DNA of 64,000 nt from Acrocarpospora macrocephala (lineage in GTDB: Bacteria; Actinomycetota; Actinomycetes; Streptosporangiales; Streptosporangiaceae): positions 92,126-156,125 of the forward strand of contig NZ_BLAE01000021.1 in the NCBI RefSeq assembly GCF_009687865.1. Reading direction: 5' to 3'. Position 1 is the first letter of the stretch. Each line of letters begins with the position of its first letter. Under the pieces are notes generated by a model that did no database searches, was not told where the DNA came from, and was given only the letters and a program-made list of their open reading frames with translations. The position numbers and the translations under genes are program-made. Shown piece after piece: positions 63,454 through 64,000 of the stretch.

Positions 63454-63672
63454 CACCTCTCCCCCACCCCAACGCCACGCCACCTGCCCGGCAGATGTGG
63501 ATGGTGGTGCTCCCTCCCACTCCACGCGGACGTGAACGCTCATGCACCCTGCGATCCCACCCTCGGCCTTGGAATTCCCGGCTACCGCCCGTGGAGCCGA
63601 AGGTCGTGGCCCTTCCCACACTCTGGGGTGCTCTGCTCCTCACCCGCATGGCTGTAAGCGCCCACTCACCCA

Positions 63673-63838
63673 CCTCGGCGTTCCCACTTCCCGCCTTCAC
63701 GGAGGTGACGGTCATGCCGCCCTCCCTCCCCCCGAAGCGCTCGACGCCACCCCCAAGACGACAGGCCACGCCCAACTCGCACGCCTCGGCGCTCCCCGGC
63801 CTTCCGCCTCATGGAGGTGACAGTCATGCCGTCCTCCC
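63673..63838 (+). repeat. duplicated ~54-bp segment between cobU and cobS
   Basis: CCTCGGCG...GGAGGTGACGGTCATGCCGCC (63673-63726) recurs as CCTCGGCG...GGAGGTGACAGTCATGCCGTC (63784-63838), about 111 bp apart. Each copy resembles a ribosome site and ATG (GGAGGTGAC, then ATG), as if a gene start had been copied. The rest of 63454-63889 holds no recognised gene. Confidence 0.65.
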
Positions 63839-63889
63839 GCAGCCTGGACGGCGCGGCTTCTCATGCGGCAAGGGGGAGGTGAGGGGGTG

Positions 63890-64000
63890 ATGCGGGTGGT
63901 TTGGGCGGGGTGGTTGTTGGCGGTGGGGATGTTGAGTGTGTTTCCTGTGCGGGTGCGGGAGGTGGATCGGCGGGTGGCGGGGTGGGCCATGGTGTTGGCG
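63890..64000 (+). CDS. cobS: adenosylcobinamide-GDP ribazoletransferase, N-terminal part
   Basis: 37 residues are visible before the window ends: MRVVWAGWLLAVGMLSVFPVRVREVDRRVAGWAMVLA. The LSVFPVRVREVDRR stretch is the conserved opening of actinobacterial CobS, the membrane enzyme that joins adenosylcobinamide-GDP and ribazole. A GTG one codon earlier (63887) is an equal start. It follows cobU in the B12 pathway. Confidence 0.65.
   Translation, partial: MRVVWAGWLLAVGMLSVFPVRVREVDRRVAGWAMVLA

Overview
This window is a high-GC chromosome segment from an actinomycete. The gene content and order match the conserved actinobacterial block known in Mycobacterium tuberculosis as roughly Rv2181-Rv2204: acyltransferase, ArsA-like ATPase, SRPBCC protein, FadD15-like ligase, PimB-like glycosyltransferase, NlpC/P60, DEDDh exonuclease, trpD, ctaE-qcrCAB, ctaF/ctaD/ctaC, adenosine kinase, erpA. 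Base composition, abundant GTG starts, the PspA-PspAA-HtpX-PspAB cluster and the cob genes suggest a filamentous actinomycete, perhaps near Streptosporangiaceae. That family call is an inference.

Layout. 1-3.1 kb: end of a KAP P-loop NTPase with caspase-like remains, then dps. 3.1-6.2 kb: MerR regulator and VIT-VWA protein behind a double palindromic operator. 6.3-17.6 kb: lipid and envelope housekeeping (PlsC, hydrolase, secreted propeller, EEP hydrolase, glucokinase, ArsA ATPase, SRPBCC, phosphoesterase, acyl-CoA ligase, GT4 mannosyltransferase). 18-25.4 kb: accessory stretch with two metallopeptidases, a secreted protein, an oxidoreductase and flavin-type protein pair, an AAA ATPase, and a truncated Rhs gene beside a small zinc-ribbon protein. 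25.4-32.8 kb: a complete, cargo-free Tn7-like transposon (tnsA, tnsB, tnsC, tniQ) with 5-bp target duplications. It sits 5 bp past the stop codon of an NlpC/P60 gene. 32.8-41.9 kb: two NlpC/P60 hydrolases (the first with a c-di-AMP riboswitch and a CRP-type box), an NYN protein, an acetyltransferase, a DEDDh/GIY-YIG nuclease, a RAM-domain protein, a short histidine kinase, trpD and a receiver protein. 42-50.4 kb: cytochrome bcc-aa3 respiratory genes with an L,D-transpeptidase between them. 50.6-55.5 kb: sulfur, Fe-S and NAD genes (cysteine desulfurase, TusA, CBS protein, adenosine kinase-like, ErpA, NadA). 55.5-59.6 kb: SIMPL protein, mycothiol-dependent enzyme family member and the Psp envelope-stress operon. 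59.7-64 kb: DUF3043 protein, aldo/keto reductase, small protein, cobU and the start of cobS.

Two things stand out. First, the Tn7-like element. Its boundaries can be read exactly. Its 1006-residue TniQ carries several helix-turn-helix modules, a LysR-like winged helix and a PadR-like winged helix. Its left flank keeps what looks like the right tip of an older related insertion at the same site. Second, many genes here have short decayed tandem copies of their own 3' or 5' ends beside them: glkA, the GT4 gene at both ends, a metallopeptidase, the second NlpC gene and the histidine kinase. An in-frame repeat expansion also lies inside cobU. This recurring gene-end duplication is not explained by any annotated feature.
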